Source: JAMWDF01 sp964645405
GTDB taxonomy: Bacteria > Ratteibacteria > UBA8468 > B48-G9 > DSTR01
Direction of reading: 5' to 3'
DNA length: 64,000 bases
Assembly (NCBI GenBank): GCA_964645405.1
Contig: CAZYCA010000020.1
Coordinates: 25,925 to 89,924 of the forward strand
In this document: positions 8,564 through 16,278 of the stretch, one piece after another
Layout: every line of letters begins with the position of its first letter
Numbering within the stretch: position 1 is the first letter of the stretch
Notes under the pieces: generated by a model
What the model was told of the DNA's origin: nothing
Databases searched by the model: none
The model's input: only the letters and a program-made list of their open reading frames with translations
Translations under genes and position numbers: made by a program

Positions 8564-9661
8564 TTAATGGCGTTTGACTTTCTGGCAGAGTCTTTCATAA
8601 CAGTTTATGACGTCTTTCCACTGGTAGCACTCACTGACCCGTTGTCGGGCTTTTTCTCCCAGGGGATAGGTTAGTTGTGGATTTTTCAGGACATGTTCTA
8701 TCTTCTCTTTCAAATCAGATGGGGAAAGAGAGAAGTAAATACCTGCTTCACCAAGCACCTCACGATTAAAGGGAACATCCAGAGCCAGAATACAGTTACC
8801 GCAACCCATAGCTTTTAACAAAGCAGGATTTGTCCCGCCAACCTCATTCCCATGGATGTAGGCATAAGCATGGCAGTGAAGTTCTTCTATGTGCCCTGAT
8901 TTATATACAGGGCCAAGAAAACGGATTCTTTCATCAGACACCTGGCGGAGTTTGCGAACATAGGGACTGTTCCAGTTAGCGGCACCAGCGATTACCAGAA
9001 GTTTGTTTGTCTGTACCCTTCTGAAGGCTTCCACTGCTAAATCCTGGTGATTCTCTGGTTCCAGACGGCTACCGATGAAAAAATATTCCCTTTCTTTCAG
9101 TCCATACTCCTGAATAATTTCTGGTGTTTTGCTGTAAAAAAGATGAGCTCCATAGGGGATGAAGGTCGTATCCCGATTATATTTTTTTCGGTAATAATCC
9201 TGGATAGCTCTGGCGTCAGCAACAATCTGGTTAGCTATCACACAGGAGAAAAATTCTGCAAACCGGTAATAAGTTCTGGCTGACCATCCCCATTTGGCTC
9301 TTTTCCACTCCAGACCATCTACGTTGATAATAAAAGGTTTTCGCAGTAATCTGGGCAAAACACACAGAGGACTGTTAGCCGAATTGAAAACTAAAATTAC
9401 GTCAGGGTTCCAGCAGAGTACCGTCAGAAAACTGAAAAATGTATGTGAAAAGGTATCAGTGATTTTCCCGGGAAGGCTTGCTGGATAACATAGCTTTACT
9501 CCTCTGTATGATGTGGGTCTTTCTGGATAAAGATACCTGCGGCAGCTAACCAGAACCTGGTGTCCTTTTCTGACAAGTCCCAGAGCCAGTTCTTCAGCGC
9601 AGGTCTCAAATCCTCCATACCGGGCAGGGATTCCTCTGGTACCCACAATTGCTATCTTCAT
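8564..9661 (-). CDS. Family 4 glycosyltransferase with DUF1972-type N-terminus
   Basis: Cytoplasmic GT-B glycosyltransferase for lipid-linked glycan assembly; donor and acceptor are unknown. The start MKIAIVGTRGIPARYGGFET is the hallmark of the DUF1972/rhamnosyltransferase-like N-terminal domain, and residues about 180-360 form a GT4 C-terminal domain (GSRLEPENHQDLAVEAF, HGNEVGGTNPALLKAMGCGN). I prefer ATG 9661 because the conserved family N-terminus begins there; an in-frame ATG at 9682 would add seven residues and has AGGAG further upstream. Length 365 residues. The gene is separated from the rest of the polysaccharide operon by the HEPN/nucleotidyltransferase insertions. Confidence 0.88.
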   Translation of the reverse strand: MKIAIVGTRGIPARYGGFETCAEELALGLVRKGHQVLVSCRRYLYPERPTSYRGVKLCYPASLPGKITDTFSHTFFSFLTVLCWNPDVILVFNSANSPLCVLPRLLRKPFIINVDGLEWKRAKWGWSARTYYRFAEFFSCVIANQIVADARAIQDYYRKKYNRDTTFIPYGAHLFYSKTPEIIQEYGLKEREYFFIGSRLEPENHQDLAVEAFRRVQTNKLLVIAGAANWNSPYVRKLRQVSDERIRFLGPVYKSGHIEELHCHAYAYIHGNEVGGTNPALLKAMGCGNCILALDVPFNREVLGEAGIYFSLSPSDLKEKIEHVLKNPQLTYPLGEKARQRVSECYQWKDVINCYERLCQKVKRH

Positions 9662-9837
9662 ATTCACATTAAATCTTATCATAAAGAATTGATTTCTCCT
9701 ATATTAGAAATGGGCTGGAAAACTGCCTGCAGAAAGCGCATCTTCATTCTGGCATTTAAAATCCGTATCTCCGAATTCTTTTTTCCATTAGTGAATCACA
9801 GAATTGACTGTTTACAGGATTTAGCCTAACATATTCT

Positions 9838-10016
9838 CATACTATAAAAAGGCAACTTGATACCAGAGGAATTTCTCTGGTTTTTGTCTATGGTTCATTT
9901 CGAGGTGTGCTGGCCTGTAGCCAGATTTAGACGTGGCTGTAGTTGTGAAGACTGTTCCTGAAGCGTTGCTGGAGACTTATTCAGAACTTTACCTTTTTTT
10001 CACGGATATTCCTTAA
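9838..10016 (+). pseudogene. Relic of a MNT-type nucleotidyltransferase gene
   Basis: Found by reading the + strand between two leftward genes. One frame gives KRQLDTRGISLVFVYGSF (GGT TCA at 9892-9897) and, after a frame change between about 9907 and 9921, another gives PDLDVAVVVKTVPEALLETY ending LYLFFTDIP at the stop 10014-10016. Joined, these read as the GSx9-10DxD catalytic block of a minimal nucleotidyltransferase plus its following strand and helix. No start codon is evident, the frame is broken and the C-terminus is missing, so it is a dead fragment. It abuts an intact HepT/MntA pair, suggesting repeated insertion and decay of such modules here. Confidence 0.6.
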
Positions 10017-10398
10017 ATTTCTTAAAGGGACCTAGATTTTGCAAATTGCGATAAACCTTTCTGAAATCCAGATCCAGATATTCATGCACAATTATATTTC
10101 GGAATTTCACCAGTTGCTTAAGGTTCTCCTCCAATTCAGTAGTAAAAACTCCGTTCTTTCTCAAAGTTTCAACAACTCCAACATAAGTTTCAGGAACAGG
10201 TATATTCTTGAATGCAAGGATAAAAGCCCCAATATCTCCACATATTTCTACTGCCACCTGGAAATTTCTTAAGGCAACATCCTGTGATTTCCAATCCTCA
10301 AGAAAAACAGTCTCAGGTATCTTGGCAATTTCCTCAAGTTTTCCTAAAGTTTTTTCCAACCGCTCCAGCCGGCTTTTAACAGGGACAGGAAGAACCAT
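10000..10398 (-). CDS. hepT: HepT-like HEPN-domain toxin (DUF86)
   Basis: Small helical HEPN protein of the DUF86 family; in studied systems HepT is an RNase toxin silenced by AMP addition from its MntA partner. The 132 residues carry the diagnostic Rx4-6HxY motif as RNIIVHEY near residues 109-116, within a helical context typical of the family. It overlaps the upstream mntA-like gene by 23 bases, the usual order being regulated co-translation. The stop overlaps a dead nucleotidyltransferase fragment on the other strand. Likely autonomous toxin-antitoxin function is inferred from family knowledge, not shown here. Confidence 0.85.
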   Translation of the reverse strand: MVLPVPVKSRLERLEKTLGKLEEIAKIPETVFLEDWKSQDVALRNFQVAVEICGDIGAFILAFKNIPVPETYVGVVETLRKNGVFTTELEENLKQLVKFRNIIVHEYLDLDFRKVYRNLQNLGPFKKFKEYP

Positions 10399-10831
10399 AT
10401 TGCCCTTTCTTTATTCTTCTAATAAGCTGCTTCTCTGAAAATTCTCTCAAAAACTGTGTGTCAAAAAATTCTCTGAGTTTTCTAATCTCAAATTCTATCA
10501 TTTTGTTTTCGTCTTTGCAGATAAGAACCTTCCCTGTATTTATTATTTCTCTAACCAGTGTTGCCGGCGCCTCATTAAGAATTACCAGATCTATTTCATC
10601 GGTCCCAAGCAATCTACCTGTAATTTCTATTAAATCAAGTTTCTTCTCAAAGGTATTAACATCTTCCCGGAGATAAAAGGCTAAATCCACATCGCTGAGC
10701 GGAGAAATCTGGTTTTTCCCGTAAGACCCAAAAAGAAAGCAGAAAATAATATCAGGGTCATTTTCCAACGATAGTTTTAATTTCTCTAAAAGGGGCGGAA
10801 TTTCATGGTCTATTTTCTTCTTCTTAATCAT
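10376..10831 (-). CDS. mntA: MntA-like antitoxin nucleotidyltransferase
   Basis: Minimal nucleotidyltransferase, 151 residues, with the motif FLFGSYGKNQISPLSDVDLAF (near residues 32-52), i.e. GSx10DxD, followed by a third acidic position in EIDLVIL. Members of this family adenylylate the HepT toxin encoded next to them and thereby neutralise it. It is the first gene of the leftward pair with hepT and is divergent from a second HEPN/nucleotidyltransferase pair at 10980-11731. No transposase or attachment repeat was seen at its borders. Confidence 0.85.
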   Translation of the reverse strand: MIKKKKIDHEIPPLLEKLKLSLENDPDIIFCFLFGSYGKNQISPLSDVDLAFYLREDVNTFEKKLDLIEITGRLLGTDEIDLVILNEAPATLVREIINTGKVLICKDENKMIEFEIRKLREFFDTQFLREFSEKQLIRRIKKGQYGSSCPC

Positions 10832-10895
10832 ACGCTATTTTACTTCCACCCGCTCTTTTCAGTCAACTTTTCTTCTACCACAATGTAAAACCCAG

Positions 10896-10916
10896 TTACC
10901 ACTCCTGCGGTGGTAA
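10896..10916. repeat. Inverted repeat between divergent HEPN/MNT operons
   Basis: TTACCAC (10896-10902), 7-nt loop, GTGGTAA (10910-10916): a perfect 7-bp inverted repeat in the 148-nt gap between mntA (-) and the HEPN gene (+). Its place between two divergent toxin-type operons makes an operator plausible; it has no T-tract and is not a terminator. Confidence 0.45.
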
Positions 10917-10945
10917 ACTACTGTAAGGGGGGAAGAATCAATCGT

Positions 10946-10973
10946 TTGTCAGTTTTCCCAATTCTGATATAAT
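10946..10973 (+). promoter_or_regulatory. Promoter for the HEPN/MNT pair, leaderless type
   Basis: TTGTCA (10946-10951), a 16-nt spacer and a perfect TATAAT (10968-10973) stand directly before the ATG at 10980. The predicted transcription start coincides with the first codon, and there is no Shine-Dalgarno between them. Confidence 0.65.
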
Positions 10974-10979
10974 AAAGCT

Positions 10980-11375
10980 ATGAGTAACTTTGAGTTTATG
11001 AAAGAAAGGGCTAAGGAATTCTGGGAAAGAGGTTTTGAAGACCTGGAAAAAAAACGACTTAATCTTTCCGCATTTGATTTTGAGCAGGCAATCCAGATGT
11101 GGATTAAATATCTAATCGGGAAGAAAGTAGGAGACTGGCCCAAGACGCATTACTTCCCTGTTCTTATGAAAGAACTGGCTAATTCTTATAATAGTAAGGA
11201 GATAATGAAATTTTATAATGAAAATGAGATTTTTTTCAGCGACCTGGAAGATGCCTATTTCACTTCCAGATATTTTTCCAAACTGTTCAGTGAAAATCAT
11301 ATTAAAAAGATAGCGGAAAATTGTAATAGGTTTTTAAATTTTTTAGAAAAAACGATCGGTGAGAAATTCCTGTGA
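10980..11375 (+). CDS. HEPN-domain protein
   Basis: HEPN-domain protein of 131 residues, helical, resembling the class usually annotated as 'HEPN domain, DNA-binding' (RGFEDLEKKRLNLSAFDFEQAI near residues 18-39, then a KTHYF segment near 55). It lacks the RNxxxHxY motif of the HepT neighbour, so it is a different HEPN subfamily and ribonuclease activity is uncertain. Its stop overlaps the GTG of the nucleotidyltransferase downstream by 4 bases. The promoter places the transcription start at or next to the ATG. Together with its partner it forms a two-gene module facing away from mntA/hepT. Confidence 0.75.
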   Translation: MSNFEFMKERAKEFWERGFEDLEKKRLNLSAFDFEQAIQMWIKYLIGKKVGDWPKTHYFPVLMKELANSYNSKEIMKFYNENEIFFSDLEDAYFTSRYFSKLFSENHIKKIAENCNRFLNFLEKTIGEKFL

Positions 11376-11731
11376 ACAAAAGTCATATTCAGATTTTAAA
11401 AGAAATAAAAGAAGAAAGGGAGAAATTCTTTGAAAATTACTTAGACTATGCTTTAAAGATTAAAAACCAGGCAGAAAAGATTCTGAAAGAGGCAAAGGTT
11501 ATTGTTTTCGGTTCAATTGTAAAGGGAGACTGGCATGCTTTGAATAGTGATATAGATATTCTTGTAGTTTCGGAAAGCATACCTGAAGAGTGGGAAAAAT
11601 TGCGACTAATAAAACATGAAATTAAATCAGTCCTTCCTCCTTTCCATCCGTTCCAGATTCATCTGGCGACAACAAAAGAGTATGAGAACTTCTATAAAAA
11701 ATTTATAAAGGAAGACTTTACCACTGTATAA
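11372..11731 (+). CDS. MNT-family nucleotidyltransferase
   Basis: Minimal nucleotidyltransferase of 119 residues, partner of the preceding HEPN protein. The catalytic block VFGSIVKGDWHALNSDIDILV near residues 46-66 is GSx10DxD, and PFQIHLATTKEY near 97 supplies a later strand. The GTG start at 11372 overlaps the HEPN stop (GTGA). Known HEPN-MNT pairs act as toxin-antitoxin or stress modules by nucleotidylation of the HEPN protein; here this is inferred. The gene ends 36 bases before the stop of the convergent glycosyltransferase. Confidence 0.8.
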   Translation: MNKSHIQILKEIKEEREKFFENYLDYALKIKNQAEKILKEAKVIVFGSIVKGDWHALNSDIDILVVSESIPEEWEKLRLIKHEIKSVLPPFHPFQIHLATTKEYENFYKKFIKEDFTTV

Positions 11732-11766
11732 GACTCCGGGTAAGTTCTAAAGGTACAAAATCTATT

Positions 11767-12945
11767 TCATTTCTTCATGGACTGATGGAGTTGTACCGCG
11801 TTAGCCTCACCTGAATTTCCGCCTTTCAAGGAAAGAACTTCTCTATAAATCTCCATTGTCTGCTTGGCCGCTATTCTCCAGGAAAATTGTTCTGCCTGTT
11901 TTAACCCGGCATCTCTTAATTTTTTCCTCAGTTGCGGGTCAGCTACCAGTTTGCGTATAGCATGGGCAATTTCCTCGCTGCGGTAGGGATCAACAAGGAT
12001 ACCTGCACTACCAGCAATTTCAGGCAGGGAAGAGGTGCTGGACGTAATCACCGGGCAGCCACAGGCCATCGCCTCCAGCACAGGTAGCCCGAAACCTTCG
12101 TACAGTGAAGGATAGACCAGGCAGTCAGCAAAATTGTAGAGAACCACCAGGTCTTCTTCAGGAACATAGTCTGTAAAAATGATACGGTTTTCGTACCCTG
12201 ACTTTCTTACTTCATTAAAGATAGAATCATAAAGCCACAACTTCCTTCCCACGATAACAAGGTCGTGAAGGAAAGTTTTATCGCTTTTAGCCAGAGAGAG
12301 AAAAGCTTGAATCAGCCGCGTTATGTTCTTTCTCGGCTGAAGGTTGGATACACTTAAAATATAAGGCCTGCTGATACCAAATTTCTTAAGCTGCGGCTTT
12401 CTCTCTTCAGTGACTGGTTTAAAAACAGCAGAATACCCGTTGTAAATTTTCCTGACTTTGTTTGCCGGGATGTTATAAAATGTCAGAATCTCCTTTCGGG
12501 AAAATTCTGAAACCGTGATAATCTTTTTTGCCCTGTGTACGGCATAAGGCAAAGAAAATTTTAATCTGCAATAAAGAAAACGCGGGAAGAATTCTGGATG
12601 GCGCAAAAAGGATACATCATGAAAGGTTATAACCGAGGGGCAGGGACAGAAAAAAGGGATATGGTATTGTGTGTGCAGTAAAGCTACCTTTCTTTCTGCT
12701 GCCTTCCTGGATAACTGAAAGATTCTCATTCCTGCGTACGTAGAAACAAAATCAAAATCAAAAAGAGGGTGAGCCTGGAGAAAACGAGGAACATCTGTGT
12801 ACCGGGAAAGGAAAACAAGGAAACGAAAATCAGAGGGACTTATCTCCACCAGACCGTGGAGCAGTCCGAGGGCGTAGGTTTCGTTTCCACCCTGTTTTCT
12901 GCCAATGGCATGAGCATCAATGCCGACCAGAATTTTTCTGTCCAT
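11767..12945 (-). CDS. Family 4 glycosyltransferase (mannosyltransferase-like)
   Basis: GT-B glycosyltransferase of 392 residues; GT4 members of this kind often use GDP-mannose, which would fit the GDP-sugar genes nearby, but the donor is not determinable. The N-terminal domain begins with GIDAHAIGRKQGGNETY (near residue 8) and the C-terminal domain has NLQPRKNITRLIQAF and the E-x7-E block YEGFGLPVLEAMACGCPVI near residue 282. It overlaps the upstream GT2 gene by 29 bases, indicating one transcript. Confidence 0.88.
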   Translation of the reverse strand: MDRKILVGIDAHAIGRKQGGNETYALGLLHGLVEISPSDFRFLVFLSRYTDVPRFLQAHPLFDFDFVSTYAGMRIFQLSRKAAERKVALLHTQYHIPFFCPCPSVITFHDVSFLRHPEFFPRFLYCRLKFSLPYAVHRAKKIITVSEFSRKEILTFYNIPANKVRKIYNGYSAVFKPVTEERKPQLKKFGISRPYILSVSNLQPRKNITRLIQAFLSLAKSDKTFLHDLVIVGRKLWLYDSIFNEVRKSGYENRIIFTDYVPEEDLVVLYNFADCLVYPSLYEGFGLPVLEAMACGCPVITSSTSSLPEIAGSAGILVDPYRSEEIAHAIRKLVADPQLRKKLRDAGLKQAEQFSWRIAAKQTMEIYREVLSLKGGNSGEANAVQLHQSMKK

Positions 12946-13885
12946 TTTTCCGCAGGATATTTTGCATCAGAGAAAAGGTTTCCAAAAAGTAGTTAATATT
13001 TCTAAAAATTTTACCCAGCAGTAAAACATCATAAGGCAGGTTGGAAAGAAGGCAAAACAAGAGCAACAGGGAAAGTACCGGAACGTAAATAAAAAGACGA
13101 AAGAAAACTATCCCCAGAATAAAAGGCAGCGGTTCAAACATGCGGTCTATTCTGAATCTGGCTCTTCCCTCCCAGGATTTTCTTTTCAAGAAAAACATCC
13201 TTTTGAATTTGTCTGGTGTCACCAGGTGATAGACAACAACTTCCGGGTCATAAAAGACACGGTATTTTTTCTTTCTAGCAGCCAGGACTAAAGCATTTTC
13301 TTCACCGCCGTAAGGTTTTCCTTCCTGAAAGCCAATATGTTCAGGGAATGCACCCACAGAAAAGAAAACGTCCTTTCGCAAAGCCATGTTCGATAGCAGG
13401 GGAAATTCTCTTTTTTTTATTTCCCTGGCGCTACTGCCTAAATCAAACTCACCCAGAAGAATTTTCAGCTCCCCATTAACCCAGGCTGGTAACTTTTTTC
13501 GTGAAATTTTTAAAACAATCTTTCCCGCAAGAAGGTCAACCCTTTTACGGGAAAAATTCTTCAGTATTTTTGCCAGCCAGTCTTTTTCTGCAATAGCATC
13601 ATCATCAAGAAAGGCTATTAAATCGGTGGTGCTGTTTTTCACTCCAGTATTGGCGGCTCTGGAAGCCGAAATCTTACGTTCCTGGATGTATCTGACATTG
13701 CTTACCCTGTAGCAGGAAATAACTTCCTGGACCGGCTTTCTGGCAGAACCCTCCGGGTCGTTATCCACTACAATAATCTCATACTCCTGAAGTGGAAGAG
13801 TCTGGCGCAGCAGAGAACTTACTGCCTGTCTGAGATATTCCACACGGCGATAAGTCCTGATGATAACAGAAATTTTTCCTGGCAT
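12917..13885 (-). CDS. Family 2 glycosyltransferase, membrane-anchored C-terminus
   Basis: GT-A inverting glycosyltransferase of 322 residues. The N-terminus KISVIIRTYRRVEYLRQAV, the nucleotide-binding VVDNDPEG and the metal-binding LIAFLDDDA near residues 90-98 are characteristic. Hydrophobic stretches near residues 245-285 suggest membrane attachment after the catalytic domain. It sits 7 bases downstream of the preceding gene and overlaps the following one, so it is part of the main polysaccharide operon. Sugar specificity unknown. Confidence 0.88.
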   Translation of the reverse strand: MPGKISVIIRTYRRVEYLRQAVSSLLRQTLPLQEYEIIVVDNDPEGSARKPVQEVISCYRVSNVRYIQERKISASRAANTGVKNSTTDLIAFLDDDAIAEKDWLAKILKNFSRKRVDLLAGKIVLKISRKKLPAWVNGELKILLGEFDLGSSAREIKKREFPLLSNMALRKDVFFSVGAFPEHIGFQEGKPYGGEENALVLAARKKKYRVFYDPEVVVYHLVTPDKFKRMFFLKRKSWEGRARFRIDRMFEPLPFILGIVFFRLFIYVPVLSLLLLFCLLSNLPYDVLLLGKIFRNINYFLETFSLMQNILRKNGQKNSGRH

Positions 13886-13892
13886 AGGACAA

Positions 13893-14792
13893 TTAATCTG
13901 CTTCTTTTTCCTCCAGACATTTTAACAGACTGCTGTTTTCTCCTATGTTTCTTATCAGGTTAAGCCAGAATTGTGGATACGAAAATCTTTTTGTAGTTAC
14001 TCTGAAGACTGTGCGCAGATGTCCGAAAGTACAGGCAGGAAGCAAACCATACTCTGTCAGAATAAACGAGGCATTATTGATATTTAGACCGTACAGCCCG
14101 TAGCCGGTGAAACTGAGATTTTCTTCTGCTTCCTGGCCACAATACACGCCATTTCTTCCTTGCGGGTGATGGAAATAAGTGTGGTTTTGATGAATAGCCC
14201 AGATAAGCCTGGTGGCATTTATTACCGGTATGTTTCTGCTGTACGCATCGTAAAGAAGTCCATTGTCATAACCTGCCCTGCCAATAGTATAGGGAGGAAG
14301 ATTTTTCCACAATCCCTTAGGAAACACAAAATAATCAATTGCACGGGCTGACTCCAGATATCCTGATTTTCTCACCTGTTTTTTGAGTTTTTCCTGCCAT
14401 AAAGCATCAGAAAAATCAAGATATTCTTTCAACCACAAACTCCTTCTTCTTCCCGTGAGAAGGAAACGAGGAATTTTCACCTTCCTTAAGGCAGCAAGGA
14501 AATCATTCATCAGGATAATGTCAGCATTTACATATGTCAGAATCTGATACCTGGCGTTCTCTTCTGCCAGGTGAAAAAGATGGTTAACCAGAGGGGTACC
14601 AGATCTGTTTGTGGGTACCAGGGGAATATGTTTTATGTTAAGCCTTCTGGCTATCTCTGCTGTGCCTGGTTCATTGCCTAAAAGGATAACCTCGCAGGAT
14701 GGTTCCAGATGTGTCCAGCTGGTAATAGCGTTGGTCTGGATGACCTGGATGTGGCCTGCAAATTTTTTGGGAGTGGAAAAAATGGTGACCAT
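13893..14792 (-). CDS. Probable glycosyltransferase of GT-A fold
   Basis: 299-residue protein with a GT-A-like core: an N-terminal strand VTIFSTPK, a nucleotide-binding-like EVILLGNEPG near residue 34, and YVNADIIL near residue 86 as the likely metal-binding acidic motif. The rest has conserved-looking aromatic stretches (IDYFVFPKGLW, GRAGYDNGLLYDAY) seen in poorly described transferases of polysaccharide loci. It is spaced 3 bases from the upstream gene. Glycosyltransferase is the best guess; the family is not one I can name with certainty. Confidence 0.6.
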   Translation of the reverse strand: MVTIFSTPKKFAGHIQVIQTNAITSWTHLEPSCEVILLGNEPGTAEIARRLNIKHIPLVPTNRSGTPLVNHLFHLAEENARYQILTYVNADIILMNDFLAALRKVKIPRFLLTGRRRSLWLKEYLDFSDALWQEKLKKQVRKSGYLESARAIDYFVFPKGLWKNLPPYTIGRAGYDNGLLYDAYSRNIPVINATRLIWAIHQNHTYFHHPQGRNGVYCGQEAEENLSFTGYGLYGLNINNASFILTEYGLLPACTFGHLRTVFRVTTKRFSYPQFWLNLIRNIGENSSLLKCLEEKEAD

Positions 14793-14795
14793 AAC

Positions 14796-15356
14796 TCAGT
14801 CCCCGGCAGTTTTCAGATACTTTCTACTCTGGTTAGATTGTATCAGGGTGTAAGCAAAGACTGCCAGAAAAAAGACACTTAGCGGAAAGGTCAGGCAGGC
14901 TAATCCCAGAAGATAAAATTCAGGAAGGAAAAGGGTTTTGAAGATTTTGTGTCTGGTGAGGCATGAACACTTACTGGTATCCAGATGGTAAACTCTTATT
15001 TTCTTTGCTTTGCTGAGAAAGGCAAAACATAACGGCTTACGGTAAAACTGGGGAAACTGATACTTTGAGGTGTCCAGAGGAATGATACCTTTGACAAACT
15101 GCTGTTTTCTCAGGAGAAAAACAGTTTTCCAGAAGGAAGTCTGTTCTGCTCGTTTTAGGGCTGTCAATAAATTTCCTTCAGTGGTGTCTTTGTCCCGGCA
15201 TGCTACATCTTTCAAATTCAAGAATGCATTGTCTTTCACCAGCCATATTTCGCAGCCGGTGTATCTTTCCTGAAGTTTCTGGAGAAAAGGCAGGAATTGT
15301 CTTTCCGGAATGATTTTTGCCAGAAAGACAGCAATAGAGTTTTCATTATTTACCAT
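14796..15356 (-). CDS. Uncharacterised membrane-anchored protein of the polysaccharide operon
   Basis: 186-residue protein I do not recognise. Residues 1-120 look like a soluble alpha/beta domain (start NSIAVFLAKIIPERQF; a KGIIPLDTSKYQFPQFYRKP stretch near 90), and residues about 143-172 form one or two membrane helices followed by a basic tail. It overlaps fcl by 11 bases at its start and precedes the next gene by 3 bases, so it is certainly co-expressed with glycan genes. Its soluble part is reminiscent of the small ADP-heptose/GT-like or GtrA-less anchors in such loci, but no function is claimed. Confidence 0.6.
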   Translation of the reverse strand: MVNNENSIAVFLAKIIPERQFLPFLQKLQERYTGCEIWLVKDNAFLNLKDVACRDKDTTEGNLLTALKRAEQTSFWKTVFLLRKQQFVKGIIPLDTSKYQFPQFYRKPLCFAFLSKAKKIRVYHLDTSKCSCLTRHKIFKTLFLPEFYLLGLACLTFPLSVFFLAVFAYTLIQSNQSRKYLKTAGD

Positions 15357-16278
15357 AGTGATGCAGAAACCAGTGGTAAGTAATCTGTAGCCCTTGTTTT
15401 AGTGTTGTTGCCGGTTGCCAGCCCAGGGCTTTTATTTTCGAGATATCCAGCAATTTTCTTGGAGTACCATCGGGTTTAGAAGTATCAAATTTAATTTTTC
15501 CCTTATAGCCTACCACCTCCTTTACCAGCTCAGCAAGGCCTCTGATGGAAATTTCCTCGCCTGTTCCCACATTAATAATTTCTGAGGAATCATATTTTTC
15601 CATCAGAAAAATTAGAGCCTCAGTCAGGTCTTCAACAAAAAGAAACTCCCGCAAAGGTCTTCCGGTTCCCCACAGTTCCACAAACTGTTTTCTGGTAATC
15701 CGTGCCTGATGAAATTTGTAGATTAGTCCTGGTATCACATGGGATGTTTCGGGATGAAATCTATCTCCAGGACCGTAAAGGTTGGTGGGCATGGCACAGA
15801 TGAAGTTTGTTCCATACTGTTGATTGTAAGACTGACACATTATTATTCCGGCTATTTTAGCCACAGCATAAGGTTTATTGGTTTCTTCTAAGTCACCGCT
15901 GAGCAGATATTCTTCTTTCATTGGCTGGGGGCAATGCTTGGGGTAGATACAGGAACTCCCGAGAAACAGAAGTTTTTTCACATGATACCGATAGCAGGCG
16001 TGGATGACATTGGTCTGGATGGCTAAATTATCATAAATAAACTCGGCTGGATAATCGCGGTTGGCTAAAATACCCCCTACCCTGGCAGCAGCCAGAAAGA
16101 CATAGTCTGGTTTTTCCTTCTGGAAAAACTTTTCAACCTGCTGCTGGCACCTGAGGTCCAGCTGCGTTCTTTTCCTCAGGATAAGGTTCTGGTAACCTTT
16201 CTCCTGCAGTTTCCTGACAAGGTTGCTTCCCACCAGACCGGTATGTCCGGCGACAAAAATTCTGTCATCTGCAGTCAT
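15346..16278 (-). CDS. fcl: GDP-L-fucose synthase
   Basis: Epimerase/reductase converting GDP-4-keto-6-deoxymannose to GDP-L-fucose with NADPH. The 310 residues show the extended SDR features: FVAGHTGLVGSNLVRKL at the N-terminus, LGSSCIYPK near 106, and the catalytic Tyr-Lys in PYAVAKIAG near 137-145, followed by GDRFHPETSHVIPGLI. Length matches the family. Start ATG overlaps the gmd stop as ATGA, giving the classic gmd-fcl pair. The glycan made here therefore very likely contains L-fucose or a derivative. Confidence 0.95.
   Translation of the reverse strand: MTADDRIFVAGHTGLVGSNLVRKLQEKGYQNLILRKRTQLDLRCQQQVEKFFQKEKPDYVFLAAARVGGILANRDYPAEFIYDNLAIQTNVIHACYRYHVKKLLFLGSSCIYPKHCPQPMKEEYLLSGDLEETNKPYAVAKIAGIIMCQSYNQQYGTNFICAMPTNLYGPGDRFHPETSHVIPGLIYKFHQARITRKQFVELWGTGRPLREFLFVEDLTEALIFLMEKYDSSEIINVGTGEEISIRGLAELVKEVVGYKGKIKFDTSKPDGTPRKLLDISKIKALGWQPATTLKQGLQITYHWFLHHYGK

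Noticed and set aside
9862..9881. Hairpin ACCAGAG-N6-CTCTGGT followed by four T, looking like a small rightward terminator
   Set aside because: No rightward gene ends nearby and the stretch is part of the nucleotidyltransferase relic; a 7-bp weak stem by chance is more likely.
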